Assembly: GCA_017881985.1 (NCBI GenBank)
Contig: JADGQH010000005.1
Span: 1 to 27,897 of the forward strand
DNA length: 27,897 nucleotides
Direction of reading: 5' to 3'
From: Chloroflexota bacterium
GTDB lineage: Bacteria; Chloroflexota; Limnocylindria; Limnocylindrales; CSP1-4
The notes under the pieces are model-generated. The model made no database searches and had not been told where the DNA came from. It saw nothing but the letters and a program-made list of their open reading frames with translations. Shown here one piece after another: positions 1 to 7,372 of the stretch (positions are counted from its first letter, which is position 1; the number at the start of each line of letters is the position of its first letter). The position numbers and the translations under genes were made by a program.

Positions 1-708
1 CGACAGCGTAGCGGCGTCGCCCGCGGTCCGCCCGTCGCGCACGGTGGCACCGCTGCCGGGCGACGGCGTGGGTTCGGCCCGGGATCGGCGAGCCTGCCCG
101 ATGGCTGCCGCTCCGGCCGATGCCGCGGGCGCCGCGAGCGCGCTGCCGAGGCCCCGCGCGCCACGACCGAAGGGCGCGAGGAGCTCGCGGACCGGCCGGT
201 CGAGCGCGATCACAAGCCCGGCGAGGAGGACGCCGAGGAAGACGATGGACGCGCCGAGGGGGCTGACGAGGCGGCTGACGACGGAGGCGAGCCACGCGCC
301 GATCCTGCCGCCGGAGCGCCCGTCGAGCATGCCGCCATCCGCGAGGAGCGCGATGAGGGCGAGGGCCGCGGCATAGGCGATCGCCGACCCGGCAAGCGTC
401 CGGAGCCATCCCGCCCGGACGCCGCCGGCCCGCTCGAGCCAGACCCCCAGGCCGATGAGGACCAGCGGCAGAAGCCAGCGGCCGGACCCGAACCACGGCG
501 CGATCACGTTGAGGATCCAGTCCGTGAGCGCGCCGCGTCCCTGGAACACGAGCCCGATCAGGATGACGGCACCGAGCACGAGCAGCACGACCGCCACGAG
601 CGAGCGGGTGACGTCCGGCGAGAGTCGCGGCAGGCCCGGGCCCGGCGACCTGCGGCGAGACGCCCGGGTCCGGGGACGTGCAGCGGGAGGGCGGCGGCGC
701 GTCGCCAC
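1..708 (-). CDS. ftsK: FtsK/SpoIIIE-type DNA translocase, N-terminal membrane part (partial)
   Basis: The frame opens with GTG directly after the RNase J stop codon (TAG then GTG) and stays open for 236 codons to the window edge, so the 3' part is missing. Residues 1-35 are a basic, Arg-rich cytoplasmic leader. Four hydrophobic segments follow, at about 37-56, 69-92, 104-122 and 146-167, then an Ala/Pro/Ser-rich stretch typical of a linker. This is the layout of the FtsK 4TM domain, which anchors the translocase at the division septum before the linker and the RecA-like motor that moves chromosome ends. The motor lies outside the window, so the family call rests on the four-helix layout, the linker and the position after rnj. 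A GAGGT Shine-Dalgarno sits just upstream. An unrelated four-helix membrane protein is possible but less likely. Confidence 0.68.
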   Translation of the reverse strand, partial: MATRRRPPAARPRTRASRRRSPGPGLPRLSPDVTRSLVAVVLLVLGAVILIGLVFQGRGALTDWILNVIAPWFGSGRWLLPLVLIGLGVWLERAGGVRAGWLRTLAGSAIAYAAALALIALLADGGMLDGRSGGRIGAWLASVVSRLVSPLGASIVFLGVLLAGLVIALDRPVRELLAPFGRGARGLGSALAAPAASAGAAAIGQARRSRAEPTPSPGSGATVRDGRTAGDAATLS

Positions 709-2391
709 CTAGACCTCGACGACGACCGGGAAGACCATCGGCCGCCGCTTCGTCTGCTCGTACAGGAATCGCGAGACGCCGTCCTTGATCTGGCTCTTGA
801 GGAGCGCGACCTCGCTGATATGGCTGCCCGGGTTCTCGATCGACGCGACCACCCGGCGGACCGCCTCGGCCATGATCGGGTCCTTCTCGTTGAGGTGGAC
901 GAAGCCGCGCGTGATGATCTCCGGCTGCCCGACCACGGCACCGGTCTGCTTGTCGACCGTGACGACGACCATGAACATGCCGTCGTTGGCGAGCGCGCGA
1001 CGATCACGCAGGACGATCTCGCCGACCTCCCCCACGGACAGGCCGTCGACATAGACATAGCCCGCGGTCACAGGCGCCCCGCGGCGGGCGCTTCCGTCCG
1101 CGAGGATCTCGATCGGCATCCCGTTCTCGATGATGAAGACGTTCTCGGGCGCGACCCCGGTCTCGATCGCCAGCCGCCCGTGCTGGACCTGCATCCGGAA
1201 CTCGCCGTGCATCGGGATGAAGTAGCGCGGCTTCGTGAGGCCGAGCATCAGCTTCAGCTCCTCCTGGCTGGCATGCCCGGAGACGTGCGCCCGCTTGATC
1301 GCGTGGTAGTAGACGTTGGCACCGGCCTTGAAGAGGTTGTCGATGGTCCGGGAGACGTACTCCTCGTTGCCCGGGATGGGGCTCGCGGAGACGATCACCG
1401 TGTCGCCCGGCTGGATCTCGACGAACCGGTGGTCGCGGTTCGCCATCCGGGCCAGCCCGGCCATCGGCTCGCCCTGCGCGCCCGTCGTGCAGATGACGAG
1501 CTTGTCGGGCGCGATGTCGCCGATCCGGTCCTTGGCCACGATCCGATCCGCGTCGTAGGTCAGGTAGCCCAGGTCGCTCGCGATCCGGAAGTTCTGCTCC
1601 ATCGAGCGGCCGATGACGGCGACCTTCCGGTTGAAGCTGGCCGCGGCGTCGAGGACCTGCTGGACGCGGGCGATGTTGCTCGCGAACGTCGCGACGATCA
1701 CCCGGCCGTCGAGCGGCTCCATGATCTCGCGGAACGCGTCGCCGACCGTCCGCTCCGACGGCGTGTAGCCGGGGTTCTCGGCCCGCGTCGAGTCCGAGAG
1801 CAGGCAGATCACGCCCTCCTCGCCCAGCTTGGCGAGGATGTGGAAGTCCGAGAGCCTGCCGTCCACGGGCGTGTGGTCGAACTTGAAGTCGCCGGTGTGG
1901 ACGATCGTGCCCACCGGCGTCCGCAGCGCGATCCCCATCGCGTCCGGGATCGAGTGCCCGATCCGGAACGGGACGACCGTGAACGGCCCGATCGGGACCA
2001 CGTCGCCCGGCTCGAGCCCGATCAGCGGGTTGTTGTGGAGCTTGTGCTCCTTGATCTTGTTGCCGAGCAGGCCGCGCGCCAGGGTCGATGCGTAGACCGG
2101 GACACCGGGGAACTCCGGGAGGACGTAGGGCAGCGCGCCGACGTGATCCTCGTGGGCGTGCGTGATGAGGAACGCGCGGACGTTGGCGCGGTGCTCCTTG
2201 AGGTAGGTGATGTCGGGGATGACGAGGTCGATGCCGAACATCTCCTCGTCGGGGAACATCAGGCCGCAGTCGATGACGACGATGTCGTCGCCGTACTCGA
2301 AGACGTACATGTTCTTGCCGATCTCCCCCACCCCGCCGAGCGGGATGATGCGGAGCGGCGTGTCGTTGGTGGCGGGATTCTGGCTGGTCAT
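709..2391 (-). CDS. rnj: Ribonuclease J (metallo-beta-lactamase / beta-CASP RNase)
   Basis: A 560-residue enzyme, the usual length for bacterial RNase J, which combines 5'-3' exonuclease and endonuclease activity in mRNA decay and rRNA maturation. The metallo-beta-lactamase motif THAHEDH places zinc ligands at H78, H80, D82 and H83, with further ligands at H146 (GHSIPD) and D168 (HTGDFKFDH). The beta-CASP region includes ATFASNIARVQQ, SASPIPGNE and HVSGHASQEELK, followed by PMHGEFRM and a C-terminal domain of the RNase J type. ATG at 2391 lies four bases after the udg stop, with GAGG close upstream, so the two are probably co-transcribed. RNase J fits a lineage that does not depend on RNase E. 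The family call is secure. Confidence 0.97.
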   Translation of the reverse strand: MTSQNPATNDTPLRIIPLGGVGEIGKNMYVFEYGDDIVVIDCGLMFPDEEMFGIDLVIPDITYLKEHRANVRAFLITHAHEDHVGALPYVLPEFPGVPVYASTLARGLLGNKIKEHKLHNNPLIGLEPGDVVPIGPFTVVPFRIGHSIPDAMGIALRTPVGTIVHTGDFKFDHTPVDGRLSDFHILAKLGEEGVICLLSDSTRAENPGYTPSERTVGDAFREIMEPLDGRVIVATFASNIARVQQVLDAAASFNRKVAVIGRSMEQNFRIASDLGYLTYDADRIVAKDRIGDIAPDKLVICTTGAQGEPMAGLARMANRDHRFVEIQPGDTVIVSASPIPGNEEYVSRTIDNLFKAGANVYYHAIKRAHVSGHASQEELKLMLGLTKPRYFIPMHGEFRMQVQHGRLAIETGVAPENVFIIENGMPIEILADGSARRGAPVTAGYVYVDGLSVGEVGEIVLRDRRALANDGMFMVVVTVDKQTGAVVGQPEIITRGFVHLNEKDPIMAEAVRRVVASIENPGSHISEVALLKSQIKDGVSRFLYEQTKRRPMVFPVVVEV

Positions 2392-2395
2392 GGCC

Positions 2396-3115
2396 TCACG
2401 TGAAGAGCGTCAGTTGATCGGTCTCGGATGGATGGGGTGTCGCGTCGAGCGGCGCGTTGGGCGGCTCCTCGGCGACGGCTTCAGGTGGCGGCGGGGTTGC
2501 CGAAGCGCCGGCCCGGTGCTCGCGAAGCTGGCGCGCCTCGACGAGAGCGGCGGGGATCCGGGCGATGTCCGCGAAGCTGGTCGCCTCGACGGCCGCCGCC
2601 CGCAACGCGGCCGCCGGGTGGTACATGGCGAAGACGCGGGCGCTGGCCGCGCCGGTCGCGGGATCGACGTCGGCGACGCTCCCATGCGCCCGGCTGATCG
2701 TCGTTCCCGGCATGAACCGGCCCATCGAGTGCCGGCCGAGGGTCACCACGAGGGCCGGATCGAGCACCGCGAGCTGGCGGCGAAGGTACGGCGCGCAGGC
2801 CGCGACCTCGTCGGGCTCCGGGTCCCGGTTGTCGGGCGGCCGGCACTTCACGACGTTCGTGATGAAGACGTCGCCGCGCTGCCAGCCGATCGACCCGAGC
2901 AGGCGGACGAGCAGGTCGCCCGCCCTCCCGACGAACGGCCGGCCCAGGCGATCCTCGTTCACGCCCGGGCCCTCGCCGACGAGCACGACCTCGGTCATCG
3001 GATCTCCCTCGCCGGGCACGGCGTTCGTGCGGCCGGCATGGAGCCGACAGGCAGTGCAGGCCCGAACCTCCGCCGCGATCGCATCGAGCGCCGCGCGGCG
3101 TTCGGGGGCCGTCAC
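2396..3115 (-). CDS. Family 4 (Fe-S) uracil-DNA glycosylase
   Basis: A 239-residue protein that removes uracil from DNA at the start of base excision repair. The GTG start overlaps the asd stop in a GTGA junction. Four cysteines, C20 and C23 (CTAC), C91 (VKCRPP) and C107 (ACAPY), have the spacing that ligates the [4Fe-4S] cluster of type 4 enzymes. Motif A reads GEGPGVNEDRLGRPFVGRAG (residues 48-66, with the flanking Val) and the second active-site motif is MYHPAAAL with H166. The last 50 or so residues are Pro/Ala/Glu-rich and probably disordered. The protein is sometimes labelled a SPO1 DNA polymerase-like protein. It lies between asd and rnj in a tight operon, which is not an obvious functional pairing. 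Confidence 0.93.
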   Translation of the reverse strand: MTAPERRAALDAIAAEVRACTACRLHAGRTNAVPGEGDPMTEVVLVGEGPGVNEDRLGRPFVGRAGDLLVRLLGSIGWQRGDVFITNVVKCRPPDNRDPEPDEVAACAPYLRRQLAVLDPALVVTLGRHSMGRFMPGTTISRAHGSVADVDPATGAASARVFAMYHPAAALRAAAVEATSFADIARIPAALVEARQLREHRAGASATPPPPEAVAEEPPNAPLDATPHPSETDQLTLFT

Positions 3116-4194
3116 GCGGGCGTCTCCGCCTCCGCAGGCCGTGCGCGGCGCGATGCGGGCGCCACCCAACCGCGCGCAACCAGCAGCTCGGCAAGCTCCA
3201 CTGCGTTCGTCGCTGCGCCCTTGCGCACGTTGTCGGAGACGCACCAGAAGGCGAGGCCGCGGCCGTCCGGGATCGACGGGTCCTGCCGGACGCGACCGAC
3301 GAAGACCTCGTCCCGGCCGGCCGCCTGGGTGGCGAGCGGGTAGACGTGGGCGGCCGGCTCGTCGCGGACGACCACGCCCAGCACGTTCGCGAAGAGCGCC
3401 CGGGCGGCCGCCGGCGTCACGGGCGCACGCGTCTCGACGTGGACCGCCTCCGAGTGCCCGACGAAAACGGGGATGCGGACCGCCGTGCAGGAGACGCGAA
3501 GGTCGGGCAAATGGAGAATCTTGCGGCTTTCCGCGACGACCTTCCACTCCTCCTTCGTGTAGCCGTTGTCCAGGAACGTGTCGATCTCCGGCAGCGCATT
3601 GAACGCGATCGGGTGCGGATAGACCGAGGCTTCCTTGGGGGCGCCCGCCGCGTGCGCGCGGATCTGGGTCTCGAGCTCCGCGATCGCGTCTGCGCCCGTG
3701 CCCGAGACGGCCTGGTACGTGTCGACCACGACGCGCTCGAGGCCGGGACCGTCGCGCAGCGCCATCAGGAGGGGGACGAGCTGCATGGTGCTGCAGTTCG
3801 GGTTGGCGATGATCCCCTCGTGGGTCGCGAGGTCGTCCGGGTTGACCTGGCTCACGACGAGCGGGATCCCGGGCTCCATCCGCCACGCGCTGGAGTTGTC
3901 GATCACCGAGCAGCCGCGTGCGACGGCCTGCGGCGCGAGCTCGCGCGAGACGTCCGCCCCGGCCGAGAAGAGCGCGATATCGACGCCCTCGAACGCCTCC
4001 GGCGTCGCCTCCATCACCGCGACCGGGCGCCCGGCGACCGGGACCGTCATGCCGGCCGAGCGCCCGGAGGCGAGGAGCCGGAGCTCCGCCATCGGGAAGG
4101 CCCGCTCCAGCAGGACCGAGATCATCGTGCGGCCGACGACGCCGGTGGCGCCGACGACCGCGACCGTGAGGGGTCGGGGGGTCGTGAAGGACAT
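3112..4194 (-). CDS. asd: Aspartate-semialdehyde dehydrogenase
   Basis: A 360-residue enzyme that reduces aspartyl phosphate to aspartate semialdehyde with NADPH, leading to lysine/diaminopimelate, threonine and methionine. The nucleotide-binding loop GATGVVG is at 15-21 and the catalytic cysteine is C134 in NPNCST. The downstream substrate-binding region reads YPHPIAFNALPEID, and RIPVFVGHSEAVHVE carries the conserved His. I chose ATG at 4194 over an in-frame GTG at 4227 for two reasons: GGAG is well placed upstream of it, and the predicted transcription start from the TATACT box (4234-4239) falls near 4227, which would leave the earlier codon untranslatable. It is the first gene of an asd-udg-rnj-ftsK unit. 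Its 3' end overlaps udg by four bases. Confidence 0.96.
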   Translation of the reverse strand: MSFTTPRPLTVAVVGATGVVGRTMISVLLERAFPMAELRLLASGRSAGMTVPVAGRPVAVMEATPEAFEGVDIALFSAGADVSRELAPQAVARGCSVIDNSSAWRMEPGIPLVVSQVNPDDLATHEGIIANPNCSTMQLVPLLMALRDGPGLERVVVDTYQAVSGTGADAIAELETQIRAHAAGAPKEASVYPHPIAFNALPEIDTFLDNGYTKEEWKVVAESRKILHLPDLRVSCTAVRIPVFVGHSEAVHVETRAPVTPAAARALFANVLGVVVRDEPAAHVYPLATQAAGRDEVFVGRVRQDPSIPDGRGLAFWCVSDNVRKGAATNAVELAELLVARGWVAPASRRARPAEAETPA

Positions 4195-4233
4195 GGCTCC
4201 GCTGCTCGTGAATGGACTGGCGGGCACGGCGCG

Positions 4234-4239
4234 AGTATA
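4234..4239 (-). promoter_or_regulatory. Extended -10 promoter element for asd
   Basis: On the minus strand the sequence reads TGG-TATACT, an extended -10 (TGn plus a five-of-six TATAAT match). It is 40 bases upstream of the asd ATG at 4194, which leaves a leader of about 33 nt. No good -35 is visible because the spacer and -35 region coincide with the GC hairpin at 4244-4269. The same -10 type occurs before nusA and rplS, and with one change before rpsB. Confidence 0.55.
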
Positions 4240-4243
4240 CCAG

Positions 4244-4269
4244 CGTGCCCCCGGTCTCCCGGGGGCACG
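4244..4269. terminator. Perfect 11-bp GC hairpin after pnp
   Basis: CGTGCCCCCGG and CCGGGGGCACG form a perfect 11-bp stem with a four-base loop, 45 bases past the pnp stop. On the minus strand it is followed by CTGGTATACT and not by a U run, so it is not a classic intrinsic terminator. It may stop RNA polymerase with a factor, or protect the pnp mRNA 3' end from exonucleases. It also occupies the -35/spacer region of the asd promoter. Confidence 0.6.
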
Positions 4270-4313
4270 CGAGCCGCGACGGCAGGCCCGTCCGTGGACG
4301 AGCCCGTCGCTGG

Positions 4314-6893
4314 TCAGCTCTTGGCGAGGTGCCGCTGCATGGCGGCCTTGCGGGACAGGTTGACCCGGCCCTGGCGATCGACCTCGGTCACCACGACCAT
4401 CACCTCGTCACCGACCGAGACCACGTCCTCGACGGAGGGAACGTGATAGTCGGCCAGCTCGCCGATGCGGACGAGGCCCTCCTTGCCCGGCAGGATCTCC
4501 ACGAATGCGCCGAAGGTCATGAGGCGGGTCACGGTGCCCAGGTAGAGGGCGCCGATCTCGACCTCGCGGGTAAGGGACTCGATCCAGTTGATCGCCTTGC
4601 GGGCGTTCTCGCCGGAGACGGCTGCGATCTCGACGGTGCCGTCGTCCTCGACGTTGATCTCCGTGCCCGTCTCCTCCTGGATCTTGCGGATCATGGAGCC
4701 GCCCTTGCCGATGATCTCGCGGATCTTCTCCGGGTTGATCTTGATCTTCGTGATGCGCGGCGCGAAGTCGCTCATCGTGTCGCGGGCGGTCGGCAGGACC
4801 TCGAGCATCTTGTCGAGGATGCTCATCCGCGCGGCGTGGGCCTTCTCGAGCCCCTGCCGGATGATCGCCTCGCTGATGCCGGTCACCTTGATGTCCATCT
4901 GGAGGGCGGTGATGCCGTCCCGCGTGCCGGTGACCTTGAAGTCCATGTCCCCGAACGCATCCTCCTTGCCGAGGATGTCGGTCAGGACCGTGAACGTCCC
5001 GTCTGCTTCCGACATGAGGCCCATCGCAGCGCCGGCGACCGGAGCCGTGATCGGGACGCCGGCGTCCATGAGCGCGAGCGTGGAGCCGCACGTGGACGCC
5101 ATCGAGGTGGAGCCGTTGGACGTCACGCACTCGGAGACGAGGCGGATGACGTAGGGGAAATCGTCCGAGCTGGGGAGCACGGGCAGGAGCGCCCGCTCCG
5201 CGAGGTGGCCGTGGCCGATCTCGCGCCGGCCGGGGCCCCGCATCATCTTGTTCTCGCCGGTGCTGTACGGCGGCATGTTGTAGTGGTGGATGTAACGCTT
5301 CTCGGTCTCCGGGCTGATCGTGTCGATCCGCTGGACGTCGGAGGACGGCCCGAGGGTCGCGATCGTGAGGGCCTGCGTCTCGCCGCGCGTGAACAGGCCG
5401 GAGCCGTGCGCACGCGGGAGGACGCCGACCTCGACGGTGATCGTTCGGAGCTCGTCGACGCCGCGCCCGTCCATGCGAATCCCCTCGGAGAGGGTGAGCT
5501 TCCGGGCGGTCTTCTTGTGGACGAGGCCGAAGAGCGACTTCGAGACGCGTGCCGCTCGGCGGGCCGCCTCGAGCTTCGCCTTCGCGTCGTCCTTCGACGT
5601 GCGGCTCGCACGGATGGAGTCCGCGATCCCATCGGAGAGGGTCGTGAGGCGCCCCGGCAGCTCCGCGGCGATCGCGAGGAGGAGCGCAGCCGTGGCTTCC
5701 GCGTCGGGAAGCGCGCGGTGCGCCTGCTTCAGCTCGATGCCGAAGAAGCGCGAGAGCTCGCCAAGCGTGTAGCTGGGAAGGTCCGGGTAGCCGTCCCGGG
5801 CAAGCGTGAGGGTGTCGAGATAGGTGCCCGGACGGACGCGCGTCCCGTCGGCGAGCGCAGCCTCGAGGAACGCGATGTCGAAGCCGACGGAGTGGCCGAC
5901 CAGGGTCGCCTCGCCGACGAACGCGAGCGCCTGCCTGGCGGCGTCCGCGGGGCTCGGCGCACCGGCGACGTCCTTGTCCGTGATCCCGTGCATCTGGTTG
6001 CCGAAGATCGACCGGCCCGGGTTGACGAACGTGGACCAGCGGTCGGCGACCTTGCCCTTCTTGATCCGGACCGCGGCGATCTCGATCAGGTCGGCCATCT
6101 CGGCGTTCGTGCCCGTCGTCTCGACATCGAGCACGACGAACTCGGCGCCCGCCTTGACCCTGGCGGCGAAGTCGAGCACGGAGCCCGTGCCGGCCTCGAG
6201 GAACGGGATCCGCTTGGTCTTGCCGACGGCCTCCTGGAGCTGGAGCTGGATGTCGACGAGCGGCTGGAGGGCGCGGTGGCCGAACAGGATGGCCTCGGCC
6301 ATCACCGACTCGGGCAGGATCTTGGCCCCGGCCTCGACCATCATGATCGCCTCGCGAGTGCCCGAGACGATGAGGTCGAGGTCGGACTCGGCCAGCTCGG
6401 ACATCGTGGGGTTGATCACGAACTCGCCGTTGATCCGGCCGATGCGCACGGCCCCGATCGGGCCGAGGAACGGGATCTCGCTGATGGTCAGCGCGGCGGA
6501 CGCGGCGATGGTGCCGAGGACGTCCGGGTTGTTCTCCTGGTCGGTGGAGAGGACGGTGAGGACGACCTGGACGTCGTCCTTGTAGCCCTCCGGGAAGAGC
6601 GGCCGGATGGGCCGGTCGGTCAGGCGGGCCGCCAGGATGGCGGCCTCCGAGGGCCGCGATTCGCGCTTGATGAAGCCGCCGGGGATCTTGCCGGCCGCGT
6701 ACATCCGCTCTTCGAAGTCCACCGTGAGCGGGAAGAAGTCCAGGCCCGGGCGGGGCTCGGACCGGTTGGCAGTGCCGAGCAGGACCGTGTCGCCGTATGT
6801 GACGGTGACCGATCCGCCGGCCAGGCGGGCGAGCTTGCCCGTCTCGATGGTGAGGGGGCGTCCGCCGAACTCGACGGAAAAGGTGAGGGACAC
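4314..6893 (-). CDS. pnp: Polynucleotide phosphorylase with an inserted DEDDh 3'-5' exonuclease domain
   Basis: An 859-residue PNPase, against about 700 in most bacteria. The order is RNase PH-like domain 1 (about 1-145), start of the helical linker (146-235), an inserted DnaQ/PolC-type exonuclease (about 250-413), the rest of the linker (416-470), RNase PH-like domain 2 (471-700), KH (about 715-775, GKGG at 729-732) and S1 (780-850). The phosphorolytic site is intact: FTRGETQAL, SNGSTSMAS, and D645, D651 and K653 in KEDAFGDMDFK, which match E. coli D486, D492 and K494. The insert carries D256 and E258 (LDVETTG), D339 (GFDIAFL), and H392 and D397 (HRALPD). I chose GTG at 6893 because AAAGGAA precedes it; an in-frame ATG at 6962 is the alternative. 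PNPase degrades RNA 3'-5' using phosphate. The gene follows rpsO, as in many bacteria. Confidence 0.97.
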   Translation of the reverse strand: MSLTFSVEFGGRPLTIETGKLARLAGGSVTVTYGDTVLLGTANRSEPRPGLDFFPLTVDFEERMYAAGKIPGGFIKRESRPSEAAILAARLTDRPIRPLFPEGYKDDVQVVLTVLSTDQENNPDVLGTIAASAALTISEIPFLGPIGAVRIGRINGEFVINPTMSELAESDLDLIVSGTREAIMMVEAGAKILPESVMAEAILFGHRALQPLVDIQLQLQEAVGKTKRIPFLEAGTGSVLDFAARVKAGAEFVVLDVETTGTNAEMADLIEIAAVRIKKGKVADRWSTFVNPGRSIFGNQMHGITDKDVAGAPSPADAARQALAFVGEATLVGHSVGFDIAFLEAALADGTRVRPGTYLDTLTLARDGYPDLPSYTLGELSRFFGIELKQAHRALPDAEATAALLLAIAAELPGRLTTLSDGIADSIRASRTSKDDAKAKLEAARRAARVSKSLFGLVHKKTARKLTLSEGIRMDGRGVDELRTITVEVGVLPRAHGSGLFTRGETQALTIATLGPSSDVQRIDTISPETEKRYIHHYNMPPYSTGENKMMRGPGRREIGHGHLAERALLPVLPSSDDFPYVIRLVSECVTSNGSTSMASTCGSTLALMDAGVPITAPVAGAAMGLMSEADGTFTVLTDILGKEDAFGDMDFKVTGTRDGITALQMDIKVTGISEAIIRQGLEKAHAARMSILDKMLEVLPTARDTMSDFAPRITKIKINPEKIREIIGKGGSMIRKIQEETGTEINVEDDGTVEIAAVSGENARKAINWIESLTREVEIGALYLGTVTRLMTFGAFVEILPGKEGLVRIGELADYHVPSVEDVVSVGDEVMVVVTEVDRQGRVNLSRKAAMQRHLAKS
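5649..6146 (-). other. DEDDh exonuclease domain inserted within PNPase
   Basis: This segment encodes residues 250-415 of the PNPase. It reads as a complete exonuclease of the DnaQ/PolC/RNase T superfamily. ExoI is FVVLDVETTG, ExoII is LVGHSVGFDIAFLE and ExoIII is HRALPDAEAT, with His five residues before the last Asp as in the DEDDh subgroup. The intervening VNPGRSIF, MHGITDKDV and YTLGELSRFFGI also match PolC-type exonucleases. The reading frame is continuous on both sides, and GC-rich codon use is like the surrounding gene, so I see no sign of a frameshift or recent foreign DNA. Substrate (RNA or DNA) cannot be told from sequence. Confidence 0.93.
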
Positions 6894-6933
6894 GAGCGTT
6901 CCTTTCTCGCTCGCGTCGGGGATGGACCGCTGC

Positions 6934-6948
6934 CGGCGTTTCGCGCCG
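6934..6948. promoter_or_regulatory. Small hairpin in the pnp 5' leader
   Basis: CGGCG and CGCCG pair around a five-base CGAAA loop (minus-strand RNA), 41 bases upstream of the pnp GTG. With the hairpin at 6962-6988 it gives the rpsO-pnp intergenic RNA two stems. If translation began at the alternative ATG at 6962 this stem would be coding. Confidence 0.35.
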
Positions 6949-6961
6949 ACCTCCGGATGCA

Positions 6962-6988
6962 TGAAGCCGCGGCGCTACCCCGGCTTCA
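6962..6988. promoter_or_regulatory. rpsO-pnp intergenic stem-loop
   Basis: TGAAGCCG and CGGCTTCA form a perfect 8-bp stem with an 11-base loop, eight bases after the rpsO stop codon. There is no U tract. In E. coli the rpsO-pnp intergenic RNA forms a stem processed by RNase III, which starts PNPase autoregulation. This stem lies in the equivalent place, but a processing role here is inference. Confidence 0.45.
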
Positions 6989-6996
6989 GCGGGCGC

Positions 6997-7266
6997 TCAG
7001 CGGCGCAGGCCGAGCCGTGCGATGACGGCGCGGTAGCGCGGCGCATCCTTCTTCACGAGGTACGCGAGAAGGCGCCGGCGCTGGCCGACCAGCTTGAGGA
7101 GGCCGCGGCGGGAGTGGTTGTCCTTGGGATACTGCCTGAGATGCCCCGTCAAATCCTTGACCCGCTCCGTGAGGAGCGCAATCTGGACCTCGGGGGATCC
7201 GGTATCGCCTTCCCTTGTCGCAAAGTCAGCGACGATCCGGTCCTTGGTTTCCCGCACGAGCGGCAC
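6997..7266 (-). CDS. rpsO: 30S ribosomal protein S15
   Basis: An 89-residue protein, the standard S15 length, which binds the central domain of 16S rRNA early in small-subunit assembly. The family signature GDTGSPEVQIALLTERV is present, followed by HLRQYPKDNHSRRGLLKLVG and the basic C-terminus YLVKKDAPRYRAVIARLGLRR split across the last helix. The GTG at 7266 is chosen as start because GGAGG sits five bases upstream and the N-terminus then matches S15. A longer reading frame upstream is only open frame. The gene has its own promoter (7317-7345) and lies before pnp in the conserved rpsO-pnp order. S15 often represses its own translation, but I cannot identify the binding fold here. Confidence 0.97.
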   Translation of the reverse strand: MPLVRETKDRIVADFATREGDTGSPEVQIALLTERVKDLTGHLRQYPKDNHSRRGLLKLVGQRRRLLAYLVKKDAPRYRAVIARLGLRR

Positions 7267-7298
7267 TCGGTCCTCCGACACGAAAACTTGTACTAACC

Positions 7299-7347
7299 GT
7301 TCTTGCAAACCTGCGTACCCTAGCAGGGGCCAGCGGTTCCTGCAAAC
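7299..7347. repeat. Pair of 12-bp direct repeats flanking the rpsO promoter
   Basis: GTTCTTGCAAAC (7299-7310) and GTTCCTGCAAAC (7336-7347) match at 11 of 12 bases with starts 37 bp apart. The upstream copy, in transcription sense, contains the -35 box. The other copy lies at about the start of the transcript. They could be a binding site pair or chance. Confidence 0.4.
7317..7345 (-). promoter_or_regulatory. rpsO promoter (-35 and extended -10)
   Basis: On the minus strand, TTGCAG (7345-7340) and TAGGGT (7322-7317) are separated by exactly 17 bases, and TGC directly before the -10 makes it an extended type. It lies in the ribF-rpsO gap, about 50 bases upstream of the rpsO GTG. It is the best two-part sigma-70-like promoter I found in the window. 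Confidence 0.65.
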
Positions 7348-7372
7348 GCAAGCGGGCCCGCCCCGGCTGCCG

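Noticed and set aside
5649..6146. Exonuclease segment as a separate gene or a mobile insertion in pnp
   Set aside because: There is no internal stop, start with ribosome-binding site, terminal repeat or change in base composition; it is part of one continuous protein.
6894..6962. Longer pnp start at ATG 6962, adding 23 residues
   Set aside because: The added residues are basic and unlike any PNPase N-terminus, and the GTG at 6893 has a good ribosome-binding site and the family N-terminus.
4212..7025. A 937-codon open frame on the plus strand opposite pnp
   Set aside because: It is an antisense shadow caused by GC-rich codon use; the product is charged low-complexity sequence with no motif, and pnp on the other strand is certain.
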